In this document: one piece after another, positions 1 through 11,844 of the stretch
Numbering within the stretch: the stretch's first letter is position 1
Layout of the letters: every line of letters starts with the position of its first letter
Source: Fasciola hepatica
Taxonomy: Eukaryota; Platyhelminthes; Trematoda; Plagiorchiida; Fasciolidae
Length of the DNA: 64,000 nt
Direction of reading: 5' to 3'
NCBI GenBank assembly: GCA_948099385.1
Contig: CANUEZ040000116.1
Span: 15,969,501-16,033,500 of the forward strand
Made by a program: the position numbers and the translations under genes
The notes under the pieces: model-generated
What the model saw: the letters and a program-made list of their open reading frames with translations, nothing else
What the model was told of the DNA's origin: nothing
Database searches by the model: none

Positions 1-530
1 TGAATTGTTTTGTCATGCAATCCACCCTTTACGTCTTGTATTGCTAGCTCCCTGTTTTACGATGGGCTTTGTTCTCTGTCCGCCAGCCATCCACCATAGA
101 GTACCAATTCTTCATTGATATCTAATCCACTCCAGTGCATCTCACTTTTTTCTCCATCGCCCCTCGCTACTGCGGTTCCTTATACCGACTTCTAGTCTTT
201 CTCATGTTTATCAGTCGGCCTTCATATGTATCCACCCGGACCAGTCATATTCCTCATCTGACCTTGACTTTCAAACTCACCGGGCGTCCATTTAAATCCG
301 CCCTTGATTTCATTTAAAATCCCCACAACTTCAATGGTGTGCATACATTTATCTTATTTTCATCCCACTTAATTCCCCCTTCTGAGCCTTTTTATCCCAA
401 TTTTTCATGCAAGTTTCCACATTTTCATGAATTATATCCGTCCATTCCATCACCTGAATCAACAAGATCATGCACGTGGCATGCTTCGGGCGTCTTTGAA
501 ATAAACCAATATTGTTATTGTTATTATAAC
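1..530 (+). mobile_element. 3' end of a family-C non-LTR retrotransposon, left arm
   Basis: The plus strand ends in a family-C terminal signature at about 478-530: a GCATGC-like motif, a CGGGCGTCTTTGAAATAAACC-like stretch, then a short ATTGTT tail. The same signature, with other short tails, closes elements at 20188-20240 and 40609-40665 (minus strand). The sequence upstream pairs with the 3' UTR of C1. No coding sequence is visible here; the coding part would lie outside the window. Confidence 0.6.
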
Positions 531-2211
531 CCCTTCCGGTACCCCGTTAACTTTCGAGAAATGTCCTGCACATTTTAGAAAGTGAGGAACAAGATCCGCC
601 CTCCGGAGGCACAAACCGAGAAAAACTGTGGCAGCCATCACAAGGGCTGGAACACGAGACATCTCACGCACTGGTACGATCTGAGCAGATCTCCATCCAG
701 CAGTCCACCCCCCCCCCCCCCTCTTTTTAAGTTTCTCGCTTGGATGCTCCAAGACGCTTATCCACCAACTGCTTACGCATCTCCAACACAGTGCTACAGC
801 TCAGACTACAGGTGGCAAAAATGACTTCACATTACGGGCATCGTAGAAACCTGGTTCATCCCAGGAAACTCAGAAGGAGAAATAGACTAACGGATGCTCC
901 ATAGCCCAAAGGAACTTAAGCTGAGGTCGAGCACGTGAAGTTTCACTCCACTTGAACCGAACACTACCCAGCAATCACCTCTTCAACGCCGGTCACTCTC
1001 ATTAACCTCCTCCGGGTGGAATTGGCGCTGAGTGGTATCGAAACGGTAGTAGTGGACGTGATGTGCCGACCACCACAGTGCCGACAGGAAGAATCAGCGG
1101 CAGTCATTGAGCAGGCAAATGGGGTAAAGAATGCTCACTTATTCATCCCTCTTTTGCTGGTGGGGCTCATCAAAACTCCCTCGATAGACACCCCTAGATA
1201 CCTCCCCACAGATTCTATGTTCGGTGCCCGGCCACTGGAAGTAATCTCTCAGATGTCCCGGAAGCAGCTTGTCTCACATTCAACCAGGTTTCGCCGCGGG
1301 CAAACACCCCACTTATTGATCTTGTCATCACAAACGAACCGCGCCGGCTGGATACAGCCTACCACCCCTTTGTTGCGAGAGAGAGGTCACAGAGTCCTCG
1401 GGTTTGACTTCGTCATCAGATGGCTATCGCGCAGTGTCATTTAGGACAGCGAGACCTTTAAAAATGACTGGTATCCCCCGGCTTAGGGGGTATCTTACAT
1501 ATCAGCTGGAGCCTAGTTTCCGGGATGCTGACGTAAATAAACTAAATCAGCCAACTAAGTGAAGCATTTTAAAAGCTGGCACTTGTTTCGTACTAAGAGC
1601 CAAGACAAGAAACAACCCTAACACATATCACTCTTTATCTTCCAGGGAAGCCCGCACGTTCTTTTTGCCATAAGAAAGGGCACCCAACTGATAGAAGGTG
1701 CGGACAAATTAATAAAACGGATTCGAAACGAATGCAAGCCAGAAATACGCAAAAACTCAAGAGTTGCAAAGGGGTTTCTTAGCACGGGCCCGCTCCAAAA
1801 AATCTATTCTATTCGAGCATATTCGCCGCACGGAACACAAACACTCCGCGCTAACCCTATACCCTCTTGATGGCACCCGAGTCACTTCGTTTGAGTAAGT
1901 AATTAAGAACTTCTCGGATCATTTCCACTTTATTTTAAGCTGACCACCAACGTTAACCTATCTCACTCTTCCTTCAAAGGTCGTAGAAAGAAACCCGGAC
2001 AACATCCACTTCTCGGCCCGGGGCGTCGAACCGTAAATAAAACGCCATTCCTTATAGATAATTGGCCCAGAATATATAGACCCCAGGACACAGAACGGAT
2101 GCACGAATATCCTAGCTCCTGTATGCTTCATTCTATTCCAAAGTTGTCCAGACTGCGGCAAGTTCGCAAGTTAGTGGAAGAGAGCCGTGATCACGCCCAT
2201 TTTCGAACAGG

Positions 2212-2607
2212 ATGACCGACTCTTCTCCATCTGGCTGCGGGCCGAGATGTCTAACTGGTAACCCCAGCAAGGCCTCTGAGCACGTCGTCAAAAGTGCGGT
2301 GTTACACTACTTGTGGACGAAAGACTTAACTTTCCTCTTCCAACACGGGTTTCTGCCAGGCAGATCAAGCTTCACCCACGTTGGTAGTTGGGTACAGGCC
2401 TATGACCAAGGCAAATCCTCCCACACCATTCCCACAGATTTGGCAAAAGCCTTCGACAGAGTACCACGCACTTCCTTATTTCACGAGCTGGAATTGCACG
2501 GAATCACCAGTAAGCTGTTCCGCCTACTTAGGAACTCTGTGTCTGACCGCACCTTCACTGTGTGCACAGGTGCTTCCTATTCCCCTCTATCCCCAACCAA
2601 TTTATGA
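2212..2607 (+). pseudogene. CR1-like reverse transcriptase fragment, left arm
   Basis: The longest open piece of the left-arm RT, 131 codons. It includes the fingers/palm region of a non-LTR RT: QHGFLPGRSS, then a DLAKAFDRVP motif with the first catalytic Asp, then a thumb-ward HGI stretch. It stops before the SGVPQGS block, which is still recognisable in another frame just downstream. The catalytic YADD-like box near 2690 reads as YAGD in a broken frame. It is dead as an enzyme. The identical copy is at 9461-9856 on the minus strand. Confidence 0.75.
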
Positions 2608-2934
2608 GTCCCTCAGGGCTCCGTAATGGGTCCCTCATTGCTTCCTTTCCAAATCAGTGATCCTCCAAGAGCTGTGAAGCCCAAGATCATAATGTACGCG
2701 GGCGATGTGACCACCTGAGATTCCACAGATAAATGGCTGCAGTCGGCGACGGATGGGACCAAACGCCCGTCAAGGTAATGCAGCCCATTATTAAATGACG
2801 ATAAATGAGCCAATTTCCCCCGGTGAATCTGTGAATCAGCCCTTCCGAACTAAAGGAACATCGCCAATTCAGCGGATGGACCAACATCAGATACTTGGTG
2901 TCTGGTTGACCAGCAATGTACCTGAAAGAGGTTC

Positions 2935-3330
2935 AAGGATCCCTGTTCCGTATGTCAATGCTCACATTACAAAGAGCACTATTTCACTGGTAATTATTAT
3001 ACTTACCAGATTTTCGGTTGTTCGTTTTATTGCACTAAACTTCTGCCAAGATCGGACCCCTAACAATTGCCCCGAGCGTGAGTCGCCGATCATGGACCTG
3101 GCTGCGACTGTATTCGGCAATATTTTCCTCTAATTCTAGTCTTTAGCTGTAGTTCCACCGCAGTCTTTGATTAGTTGTTCAACTTTAAAGAGTAAAAGCC
3201 CAGAATGAGCACTGTTGAGGCCTGGATATTTTAAAATTGTTCGACTTGTTATATACAGCACAGCAGCTGTTTGGAATCGGATTTGTTTTGGAGTGTGTCA
3301 GAATTGGTCACTACGCGTCTCCTGAACTTT
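2935..3330 (-). repeat. About 300-bp dispersed repeat, left arm copy
   Basis: By eye this matches, in reverse complement, 27838-28130 at roughly 70-75% identity; the mirror copy is 8738-9133. In the 27-28 kb copy it interrupts an RT coding region. In the arm it lies between the RT and its C-terminal tail. No protein, tail or terminal repeat could be defined, so the class is unknown. Confidence 0.45.
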
Positions 3331-3870
3331 CGACTAGCCACACTTAACACTATCTTCCTCATCTCAACCGAAGACCGGACAGGCTGCTTTCAGGAGTTTG
3401 AACCTCATTAAGAGGACACCATTCTATACATCCAAGGAAGACCTTCGGGTTCTTTGCAGTTCTTATGGCCGCGCCGTCGTAGAATACGGCTTTTAAGCGC
3501 ACACACGGGTCTCGTTCGTGGCCATACCAATCTTGAACGGTTCGGAGAATGGTCTCAATAGCTGCGCAGATGCCGACCAAACTTTCTTACTCTTGAATAC
3601 TGACTGCACCAAAGCTCTATACCCCGGATGTGAGGCTTATTAGAAGGGGTATATCCTAAGTTTTGCTTCTTCCCTCTTCCAGGCTAGCTGGTTGATTCTT
3701 CGCGCGACCGCACTTAGATAACCTGAGAGGACATACTGAGAAACTATCTGAAAATCGTCCACGGGCCTTCTCACGGCAACCATTTTTCACGCCAAGGTTG
3801 AATCCTATTTGGGATAAGCTCCCGCGAGAGATGGCGGAAGCCCCAAAAAGGAGTCTTTCAAGCAAAAGAT

Positions 3871-4803
3871 AGTCATGCGCATGGGACGTTTACCCATTCC
3901 ATCACCAAGCCCCCAGGCAGAATAATAAATTAGCGGTTGCTAAAATCGCTTGTACGGCTAATACCGCAGATTAATTTTACGCGGTCTGCCCTATATAATG
4001 CACCTTCACTATACGGAGCCTGGCACGCCTATTATCTGCAATTTTCTCCACAGAACAGAAGAAAATACACAAAACCCGGGGCCCACTGGGCTTGAGTCCT
4101 GGACCCATGCACCACTTCGAGAGCTTTAAGAGCCGATCCGAACAAATTCAGAGGGAAGTTGTTTTAATTCGTCCCCAACGGACCACTGCCGTGGAACCTT
4201 TGCCATGAAATTCGTTAGGTGGGCCTTGGGATCACGATTTTTAGCCAGAGCAATCGGTTATTCCTAGTTTAACTTAATTAATAACCTGCAGAATCTTCTG
4301 AATCGGTAAACGTGTGGCTTCAGTCACTTACTCTGAAGGCCTTGGTGTGCTTTGACTGAAATTCTGGAGTATTCCTCTGGTTCAGGGCTTCAGTTCCGTG
4401 GTCCTCCTTCTGTGGGTTCACCAAAGTGATCACGTGATTTTCAACTGCTACCTCAGTTGTAGGTTGCAGCTAATCGGCGACATGTGGGCAGTAGGCCTAC
4501 CCAACAGTTCATGAGTTTATCGTTGTGGAAATTATTGGTTGTACAGGCTTTAATTTCTGTATCGTGGTGCAGTATTTCACCCATCCCTATATGTCCCTGT
4601 TCAATAATATAAACCTGGCAGGTTGATTTTTCCCCTCGCGCATTAAGCCACATTTCATGTTACAGTAGTCTCGTTCCGTTTGGTGCTTCGGACAGTGATA
4701 CATCTGCCTGCATATTAGACAGAGTGCGTCAGTCTTCAAGGCTAGGGCAGCCCCATCACGAAGGCTTTTGGGTGTTGTCTCAGGAAATGGGATCACGTGA
4801 GTT
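3871..4803. other. Unassigned arm sequence, no gene seen
   Basis: About 930 bp between two retroelement relics, mirrored at 7265-8197. Only short open stretches occur, and none resembles a known family. I see no RNA gene or simple repeat. Confidence 0.5.
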
Positions 4804-5382
4804 TCAGTTAGAGAACCGTCTAGTTTTCAGTTGAAGGTTGAATCGTGTAGCAACTTCATTGGGGGTGGGCTTCAGACGTTTGGCGCTTTGGGATAGGCGG
4901 TGCATCAGCGGAAAACCGATAGATTGCTGCTTTGAAGGTGTTATTCTGTGTCCCCTTAAAATGCAAGGTCCACACAGTTGAGAGCTCATCTGCAGTTCTG
5001 GTTCCAGGTCGTCCCAGATAATGTGATGGACAAAAATGAGGTCACCCCGTATCATCCAATGGGTTTCTGGGGACGGCCCAGCCGCTTATAGATTACTTTT
5101 TTGGTCGAACCCACGTAGTCCCTCGATGAGGTGAGTAGCACTTCTGAAACTCTTACGACCTTGGCCTATTGAGCAGCGGCTTACTAGTTGTGGCTGCAAC
5201 TCCATACTCTAACCGAAGTTTGGCATGTTTAGCTTTTAAAAACCGAAAGGCATTACAAAAGAGCTGTCCAAAGGAACGACGAATTGGACTAAGGATACTC
5301 CACACTGAGGAGTATGCTCTTTCTGTGGCTTCTGGTTTTTAAGTTATTCGACAATATAGCCCCAAGGTCAGGCTCACAAACC
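4804..5382 (-). pseudogene. CR1-like RT C-terminal relic, left arm
   Basis: On the minus strand this reads as the C-terminal end of a non-LTR RT. A DLGAILSNNLKT motif lies near 5320-5370. Further on come an RGDLIF motif near 5040 and an NEVAT-like tail near 4840, which match the RRRLRGDLI and N-x-LP-x-EVV blocks of CR1-like RTs. Stops and frame changes interrupt it. The upstream part is missing because the palindrome junction at 5382 cuts through it. Confidence 0.65.
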
Positions 5383-5392
5383 GCCATCCTGC

Positions 5393-5643
5393 TGACTGCC
5401 AAGCCCGGTAGCCATTTGGCCGTTGCTCTTGCGCACGCTCTCACGCTCGCTCCCAAATACACGCTAGCCGCTATCTTTGCCAATCGCCTTCTCGTTCTCA
5501 CGGGTCGTGGAGAATACTGTTCTGGTTGACATATTTGTGCAGTGCCGCACAGTAGAGTAACTTGCAGGTGGTCCACGCAGTAAAAGGGACGGAAGCTCGC
5601 GTTTACTAGGGAAACCGAGAGGCAAGGTCCAATCAACCTTACA
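5393..5643 (+). mobile_element. Solo LTR of a CsRn1-like gypsy element
   Basis: 251 bp starting TGACTGCC and ending TTACA. It aligns over its whole length with 29204-29454, the 5' LTR of gypsy-1, at roughly 85% by eye. No gypsy coding sequence follows, so it is a solo LTR. I could not find a clear short target duplication (CCTGC to the left, GGCTA to the right). It starts 10 bases from the end of the left palindrome arm. Confidence 0.7.
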
Positions 5644-6298
5644 GGCTAGCCACCAGAAAGGAGCCTTGGTGAGGGGGGGTTAGCTGCTCAGAGTGCCTCC
5701 GTGAGCTGGGTCTGTTTTCCATGAAAAGGCTGCGCGTTCGTGGGAATATGGTAGAAACCTTCAAGGTAATGGGGGGACCGTTGGGTAGAAACCGAGAAGA
5801 CCTTTCCTCTCTGAGCCCAGGGAGAGGCACAAAGAAGCGCAGCCTTAGACCGCAAGAGGGGGACTCAAGGCTCCAACTGAGGGCAAAGTACTTCTCGAAC
5901 AGGGTGATACCCTGATGAAGCAAACTCCCGGACGATGTCATAAATACCAAAACGGTAAAGGTTTTTATGGAGGCTGTAGACTAGTGTTGGGGACAGTATA
6001 AGCCGACTTACGTTAGGCAGTTTTTAGGGTCAGACGCAATTTACTCATTGTTTCCACCTTTCTCTACCACGACGGATAATGCACAAAACTTCTGCCTTTC
6101 AGAATAACACGCAGTATTAGGAGCTACGGAAAGGCGCCGACAACACAACTAACTAGTTACGAGATGGCTCTAGCCACACAAAGTCTTGTTCAAACTGGAC
6201 TTAATAGAGCTTAACTGAACTGAGCCTTCATTAGGTCAACTAGATGGATGACGGATAGCATTGTAGCCCTTCTAGAGTATGGTTTACTTGACTTTTTA
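5644..6298. other. Unassigned spacer sequence
   Basis: About 650 bp. A 103-codon open stretch on the minus strand (5639-5950) has no recognisable domain. I see no RNA gene, and nothing matches other parts of the window by eye. Confidence 0.4.
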
Positions 6299-6525
6299 GC
6301 TCACTGCATACTGTCTCAGTAAAGGCTCACTATGCATAATGTCTCTTGCAGTTGATGTGCCATGAGGTTTTCCGTTTTCCTCTCATTAGTAGCGAGGGTT
6401 CGACGAAATACACTCGGCAGTGGTGGGTGCATAACTGGTGTGCGTACCATCGAAGGAATTCTGGACGCTGGATTGGCCGTGGCTATTACCTGTCCTGTGC
6501 AAACTGAACTGAACCAAGCTATTGC
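6299..6525 (+). mobile_element. SINE-like dispersed repeat, copy 1
   Basis: About 225 bp, matching 52897-53117 at roughly 85-90%. It begins with a CTCACTGCAT block, has a TGTCTCAGT-like box resembling a tRNA A box and a GGGTTCGAC box resembling a B box, and ends in an ACTGA-type short tail. The second copy sits between long target duplications, which supports retrotransposition. The promoter boxes are further apart than in most tRNA-derived SINEs, so that part is tentative. Confidence 0.6.
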
Positions 6526-6544
6526 GTGCTTCGTTTCTGCTAAC

Positions 6545-7264
6545 ACAAAATCTTAACAGGACGATCTTGACGGGCTGGCTCATTGGTCCAATACTTGGGC
6601 CCTTCAAAACGTCTGCCCTCAAGCGAACGGGCCGAGTGCATTCATCGTCGGATTACACACCCTCTGGAGCTGTTCCAAGGACGGTGGTTTGTGAGCCTGA
6701 CCTTGGGGCTATATTGTCGAATAACTTAAAAACCAGAAGCCACAGAAAGAGCATACTCCTCAGTGTGGAGTATCCTTAGTCCAATTCGTCGTTCCTTTGG
6801 ACAGCTCTTTTGTAATGCCTTTCGGTTTTTAAAAGCTAAACATGCCAAACTTCGGTTAGAGTATGGAGTTGCAGCCACAACTAGTAAGCCGCTGCTCAAT
6901 AGGCCAAGGTCGTAAGAGTTTCAGAAGTGCTACTCACCTCATCGAGGGACTACGTGGGTTCGACCAAAAAAGTAATCTATAAGCGGCTGGGCCGTCCCCA
7001 GAAACCCATTGGATGATACGGGGTGACCTCATTTTTGTCCATCACATTATCTGGGACGACCTGGAACCAGAACTGCAGATGAGCTCTCAACTGTGTGGAC
7101 CTTGCATTTTAAGGGGACACAGAATAACACCTTCAAAGCAGCAATCTATCGGTTTTCCGCTGATGCACCGCCTATCCCAAAGCGCCAAACGTCTGAAGCC
7201 CACCCCCAATGAAGTTGCTACACGATTCAACCTTCAACTGAAAACTAGACGGTTCTCTAACTGA
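6545..7264 (+). pseudogene. CR1-like RT C-terminal relic, spacer and right arm
   Basis: The longer version of the 4804-5382 relic. It starts in the spacer with a DDLDGLAHWSNTWAL stretch typical of the region after the RT catalytic box. It then reads through DLGAILSNNLKT (about 6695-6740), an LRLEYG block near 6850, RGDLIF near 7016 and an NEVAT tail near 7209. Frames shift several times. The arm boundary at 6686 lies inside this relic. Confidence 0.65.
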
Positions 7265-8197
7265 AACTCACGTGATCCCATTTCCTGAGACAACACCCAA
7301 AAGCCTTCGTGATGGGGCTGCCCTAGCCTTGAAGACTGACGCACTCTGTCTAATATGCAGGCAGATGTATCACTGTCCGAAGCACCAAACGGAACGAGAC
7401 TACTGTAACATGAAATGTGGCTTAATGCGCGAGGGGAAAAATCAACCTGCCAGGTTTATATTATTGAACAGGGACATATAGGGATGGGTGAAATACTGCA
7501 CCACGATACAGAAATTAAAGCCTGTACAACCAATAATTTCCACAACGATAAACTCATGAACTGTTGGGTAGGCCTACTGCCCACATGTCGCCGATTAGCT
7601 GCAACCTACAACTGAGGTAGCAGTTGAAAATCACGTGATCACTTTGGTGAACCCACAGAAGGAGGACCACGGAACTGAAGCCCTGAACCAGAGGAATACT
7701 CCAGAATTTCAGTCAAAGCACACCAAGGCCTTCAGAGTAAGTGACTGAAGCCACACGTTTACCGATTCAGAAGATTCTGCAGGTTATTAATTAAGTTAAA
7801 CTAGGAATAACCGATTGCTCTGGCTAAAAATCGTGATCCCAAGGCCCACCTAACGAATTTCATGGCAAAGGTTCCACGGCAGTGGTCCGTTGGGGACGAA
7901 TTAAAACAACTTCCCTCTGAATTTGTTCGGATCGGCTCTTAAAGCTCTCGAAGTGGTGCATGGGTCCAGGACTCAAGCCCAGTGGGCCCCGGGTTTTGTG
8001 TATTTTCTTCTGTTCTGTGGAGAAAATTGCAGATAATAGGCGTGCCAGGCTCCGTATAGTGAAGGTGCATTATATAGGGCAGACCGCGTAAAATTAATCT
8101 GCGGTATTAGCCGTACAAGCGATTTTAGCAACCGCTAATTTATTATTCTGCCTGGGGGCTTGGTGATGGAATGGGTAAACGTCCCATGCGCATGACT
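7265..8197. other. Unassigned arm sequence, mirror of 3871-4803
   Basis: Reverse-complement copy of the unassigned stretch in the left arm. Short open frames only, with no recognisable product. Confidence 0.5.
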
Positions 8198-11100
8198 ATC
8201 TTTTGCTTGAAAGACTCCTTTTTGGGGCTTCCGCCATCTCTCGCGGGAGCTTATCCCAAATAGGATTCAACCTTGGCGTGAAAAATGGTTGCCGTGAGAA
8301 GGACCGTGGACGATTTTCAGATAGTTTCTCAGTATGTCCTCTCAGGTTATCTAAGTGCGGTCGCGCGAAGAATCAACCAGCTAGCCTGGAAGAGGGAAGA
8401 AGCAAAACTTAGGATATACCCCTTCTAATAAGCCTCACATCCGGGGTATAGAGCTTTGGTGCAGTCAGTATTCAAGAGTAAGAAAGTTTGGTCGGCATCT
8501 GCGCAGCTATTGAGACCATTCTCCGAACCGTTCAAGATTGGTATGGCCACGAACGAGACCCGTGTGTGCGCTTAAAAGCCGTATTCTACGACGGCGCGGC
8601 CATAAGAACTGCAAAGAACCCGAAGGTCTTCCTTGGATGTATAGAATGGTGTCCTCTTAATGAGGTTCAAACTCCTGAAAGCAGCCTGTCCGGTCTTCGG
8701 TTGAGATGAGGAAGATAGTGTTAAGTGTGGCTAGTCGAAAGTTCAGGAGACGCGTAGTGACCAATTCTGACACACTCCAAAACAAATCCGATTCCAAACA
8801 GCTGCTGTGCTGTATATAACAAGTCGAACAATTTTAAAATATCCAGGCCTCAACAGTGCTCATTCTGGGCTTTTACTCTTTAAAGTTGAACAACTAATCA
8901 AAGACTGCGGTGGAACTACAGCTAAAGACTAGAATTAGAGGAAAATATTGCCGAATACAGTCGCAGCCAGGTCCATGATCGGCGACTCACGCTCGGGGCA
9001 ATTGTTAGGGGTCCGATCTTGGCAGAAGTTTAGTGCAATAAAACGAACAACCGAAAATCTGGTAAGTATAATAATTACCAGTGAAATAGTGCTCTTTGTA
9101 ATGTGAGCATTGACATACGGAACAGGGATCCTTGAACCTCTTTCAGGTACATTGCTGGTCAACCAGACACCAAGTATCTGATGTTGGTCCATCCGCTGAA
9201 TTGGCGATGTTCCTTTAGTTCGGAAGGGCTGATTCACAGATTCACCGGGGGAAATTGGCTCATTTATCGTCATTTAATAATGGGCTGCATTACCTTGACG
9301 GGCGTTTGGTCCCATCCGTCGCCGACTGCAGCCATTTATCTGTGGAATCTCAGGTGGTCACATCGCCCGCGTACATTATGATCTTGGGCTTCACAGCTCT
9401 TGGAGGATCACTGATTTGGAAAGGAAGCAATGAGGGACCCATTACGGAGCCCTGAGGGACTCATAAATTGGTTGGGGATAGAGGGGAATAGGAAGCACCT
9501 GTGCACACAGTGAAGGTGCGGTCAGACACAGAGTTCCTAAGTAGGCGGAACAGCTTACTGGTGATTCCGTGCAATTCCAGCTCGTGAAATAAGGAAGTGC
9601 GTGGTACTCTGTCGAAGGCTTTTGCCAAATCTGTGGGAATGGTGTGGGAGGATTTGCCTTGGTCATAGGCCTGTACCCAACTACCAACGTGGGTGAAGCT
9701 TGATCTGCCTGGCAGAAACCCGTGTTGGAAGAGGAAAGTTAAGTCTTTCGTCCACAAGTAGTGTAACACCGCACTTTTGACGACGTGCTCTGAGGCCTTG
9801 CTGGGGTTACCAGTTAGACATCTCGGCCCGCAGCCAGATGGAGAAGAGTCGGTCATCCTGTTCGAAAATGGGCGTGATCACGGCTCTCTTCCACTAACTT
9901 GCGAACTTGCCGCAGTCTGGACAACTTTGGAATAGAATGAAGCATACAGGAGCTAGGATATTCGTGCATCCGTTCTGTGTCCTGGGGTCTATATATTCTG
10001 GGCCAATTATCTATAAGGAATGGCGTTTTATTTACGGTTCGACGCCCCGGGCCGAGAAGTGGATGTTGTCCGGGTTTCTTTCTACGACCTTTGAAGGAAG
10101 AGTGAGATAGGTTAACGTTGGTGGTCAGCTTAAAATAAAGTGGAAATGATCCGAGAAGTTCTTAATTACTTACTCAAACGAAGTGACTCGGGTGCCATCA
10201 AGAGGGTATAGGGTTAGCGCGGAGTGTTTGTGTTCCGTGCGGCGAATATGCTCGAATAGAATAGATTTTTTGGAGCGGGCCCGTGCTAAGAAACCCCTTT
10301 GCAACTCTTGAGTTTTTGCGTATTTCTGGCTTGCATTCGTTTCGAATCCGTTTTATTAATTTGTCCGCACCTTCTATCAGTTGGGTGCCCTTTCTTATGG
10401 CAAAAAGAACGTGCGGGCTTCCCTGGAAGATAAAGAGTGATATGTGTTAGGGTTGTTTCTTGTCTTGGCTCTTAGTACGAAACAAGTGCCAGCTTTTAAA
10501 ATGCTTCACTTAGTTGGCTGATTTAGTTTATTTACGTCAGCATCCCGGAAACTAGGCTCCAGCTGATATGTAAGATACCCCCTAAGCCGGGGGATACCAG
10601 TCATTTTTAAAGGTCTCGCTGTCCTAAATGACACTGCGCGATAGCCATCTGATGACGAAGTCAAACCCGAGGACTCTGTGACCTCTCTCTCGCAACAAAG
10701 GGGTGGTAGGCTGTATCCAGCCGGCGCGGTTCGTTTGTGATGACAAGATCAATAAGTGGGGTGTTTGCCCGCGGCGAAACCTGGTTGAATGTGAGACAAG
10801 CTGCTTCCGGGACATCTGAGAGATTACTTCCAGTGGCCGGGCACCGAACATAGAATCTGTGGGGAGGTATCTAGGGGTGTCTATCGAGGGAGTTTTGATG
10901 AGCCCCACCAGCAAAAGAGGGATGAATAAGTGAGCATTCTTTACCCCATTTGCCTGCTCAATGACTGCCGCTGATTCTTCCTGTCGGCACTGTGGTGGTC
11001 GGCACATCACGTCCACTACTACCGTTTCGATACCACTCAGCGCCAATTCCACCCGGAGGAGGTTAATGAGAGTGACCGGCGTTGAAGAGGTGATTGCTGG

Positions 11101-11504
11101 GTAGTGTTCGGTTCAAGTGGAGTGAAACTTCACGTGCTCGACCTCAGCTTAAGTTCCTTTGGGCTATGGAGCATCCGTTAGTCTATTTCTCCTTCTGAGT
11201 TTCCTGGGATGAACCAGGTTTCTACGATGCCCGTAATGTGAAGTCATTTTTGCCACCTGTAGTCTGAGCTGTAGCACTGTGTTGGAGATGCGTAAGCAGT
11301 TGGTGGATAAGCGTCTTGGAGCATCCAAGCGAGAAACTTAAAAAGAGGGGGGGGGGTGGACTGCTGGATGGAGATCTGCTCAGATCGTACCAGTGCGTGA
11401 GATGTCTCGTGTTCCAGCCCTTGTGATGGCTGCCACAGTTTTTCTCGGTTTGTGCCTCCGGAGGGCGGATCTTGTTCCTCACTTTCTAAAATGTGCAGGA
11501 CATT
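8198..11504 (-). mobile_element. Decayed CR1-like non-LTR element, right arm
   Basis: Mirror of 560-3870, with the same endonuclease piece (10624-11250), RT piece (9461-9856), inserted dispersed repeat (about 8738-9133) and C-terminal tail. Because both copies carry the same stops and frameshifts, the inverted duplication happened after this element had decayed. Confidence 0.7.
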
Positions 11505-11844
11505 TCTCGAAAGTTAACGGGGTACCGTAAGGGGTTATAATAACAATAACAATATTGGTTTATTTCAAAGACGCCCGAAGCATGCCACGTGCATGATCTT
11601 GTTGATTCAGGTGATGGAATGGACGGATATAATTCATGAAAATGTGGAAACTTGCATGAAAAATTGGGATAAAAAGGCTCAGAAGGGGGAATTAAGTGGG
11701 ATGAAAATAAGATAAATGTATGCACACCATTGAAGTTGTGGGGATTTTAAATGAAATCAAGGGCGGATTTAAATGGACGCCCGGTGAGTTTGAAAGTCAA
11801 GGTCAGATGAGGAATATGACTGGTCCGGGTGGATACATATGAAG

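Larger units (their letters stand above)
560..3870 (+). mobile_element. Decayed CR1-like non-LTR element, left arm
   Basis: Pieces of one element can be read in shifting frames. The endonuclease domain is at about 820-1440, with an ITETW-like stretch near 840 and an IDLVITNEP motif near 1315. The reverse transcriptase is at about 2200-2760, with QHGFLPGRSSF near 2341, LAKAFDRVPR near 2440 and an SGVPQGS-like remnant near 2605. The LGVWLTSN motif follows RT near 2900, and a C-terminal tail with KESFKQK-like residues lies near 3850. Many stops and frameshifts make it a relic. A separate repeat appears to sit inside it at about 2935-3330. No intact ORF remains. Confidence 0.7.
1..5382. repeat. 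Left arm of giant inverted repeat
   Basis: This stretch is the reverse complement of 6686-12063. Positions pair as x with 12064-x before the C-run at 708-721 and x with 12068-x after it. The 4-base shift comes from that homopolymer alone (14 C here, 10 G at 11347-11356). Elsewhere I noticed only about two single-base differences, near 537 and near 3770, so identity is well above 99%. Pairing stops sharply at 5382. The arm begins at the first base of the window, so the true arm may be longer. Confidence 0.95.
5383..6685. other. Spacer between palindrome arms
   Basis: 1.3 kb of non-mirrored sequence. It holds a solo gypsy LTR (5393-5643), an unassigned stretch (5644-6298), a SINE-like repeat (6299-6525) and, from about 6545, the upstream part of the RT relic that runs on into the right arm. 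The right junction is therefore continuous inside one element, while the left junction cuts the same element and meets the LTR after 10 bases. This suggests the right side is the original arrangement. Confidence 0.8.

Noticed and set aside
468..824. Overlapping 80-94-codon ORFs on both strands with a proline or glycine run
   Set aside because: They are created by the C homopolymer at 708-721. The mirrored copy, with four fewer bases, changes frame. The region is retroelement sequence.
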